From: Nostocoides sp. F2B08 | GTDB taxonomy: Bacteria > Actinomycetota > Actinomycetes > Actinomycetales > Dermatophilaceae | Assembly: GCF_009184895.1 (NCBI RefSeq) | Contig: NZ_WESE01000010.1 | Span: forward strand, 47,164-111,163 | Length of the DNA stretch: 64,000 bases | Direction of reading: 5' to 3' | In this document: positions 63,904-64,000 of the stretch, piece after piece | How the letters are laid out: every line of letters begins with the position of its first letter | How positions within the stretch are numbered: position 1 is the first letter of the stretch | Program-made: the position numbers and the translations under genes | The notes under the pieces: generated by a model | The model's database searches: none | Seen by the model: only the letters and a program-made list of their open reading frames with translations | Told to the model about the DNA's origin: nothing

Positions 63904-64000
63904 GCGAGTCGGCGCCGGGTGTCGACGTCTCGCACGTGCTGTCAGTAGCCGGCTCACGGGTTGCCTCTCGCGTCGGAGGTCGAGAAGCGGTGGGGGGCAC
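63904..64000. other. 97-bp tail of the window
   Basis: No supported gene. A minus-strand frame is open to the window edge but is Ser/Thr/Arg-rich and not recognised, so I do not call it. Confidence 0.4.

Overview
The window is high-GC DNA (I estimate about 70% G+C) from an actinobacterium. Markers for this are the XPB-type helicase with its separate helicase-associated partner, a WXG100 protein, DUF3263, DUF5995, a DUF4031-Nudix fusion, three LMW-PTP-type arsenate reductases, a CIRCE-controlled groEL, and many genes whose -10 hexamer (TANNNT) sits 6-7 nt before the start codon, as in leaderless actinobacterial transcripts. The gene set would suit an Intrasporangiaceae-like genus, but that placement is inference. 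It reads as ordinary chromosome: I found no tRNA, rRNA, CRISPR array, transposase, integrase or phage genes.

Layout. 0.1-5.7 kb: helicase-associated WYL protein, HMG-CoA lyase, DUF4190 membrane protein and XPB helicase. 5.7-7.0 kb: a DUF559/AbiEi-like nuclease-fold gene bounded by two direct copies of an unusually perfect 62-74 bp palindrome. 7.0-8.7 kb: a persulfide-type sulfur module (CstR-like repressor, metallo-beta-lactamase/rhodanese fusion, perfect 20-bp operator). 8.7-11 kb: OmpR-type two-component system. 11-26 kb: DUF2339 membrane protein, DUF4031-Nudix protein, WXG100 protein, FtsX/MacB-type ABC pair, ATP-grasp ligase, PhoD-like phosphatase, fructosamine kinase, groEL with two CIRCE sites, S58 peptidase, a secreted unknown and DUF3263. 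26-30.3 kb: an arsenic operon (acr3, three arsC-like genes, a HAD hydrolase) with divergent arsR.

30.3-42.3 kb: cysteine-desulfurase-like enzyme, uracil-DNA glycosylase, SGNH hydrolase, alpha/beta hydrolase, a receiver/thioredoxin-reductase-like flavoprotein overlapping a membrane class III nucleotide cyclase, a MoxR-type ATPase overlapping a VWA protein, and a secreted polysaccharide deacetylase. 42.4-45.5 kb: a tightly overlapped molybdate operon (HTH-Mop protein, modA, modB, modC). 45.7-50 kb: a 1439-residue secreted multicopper oxidase with fibronectin-like C-terminal modules, closed by a 60-bp two-stem terminator. 50-64 kb: DUF5995, acyl-CoA dehydrogenase, DUF4190/septum-formation protein, two SDRs, MFS transporter plus GABA transaminase, FMN reductase, a cell-wall amidase with CWB2 repeats, SRPBCC protein, lycopene cyclase, DedA, a small membrane protein and a GNAT acetyltransferase.

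The signals I find least explained are the palindrome-bounded DUF559 cassette, two further palindromic intergenic elements (2359-2447 and the tandem pair at 21658-21773), and an octamer, GTATGCGG, that occurs about 25 times on both strands, mostly inside genes and at the cost of rare codons.
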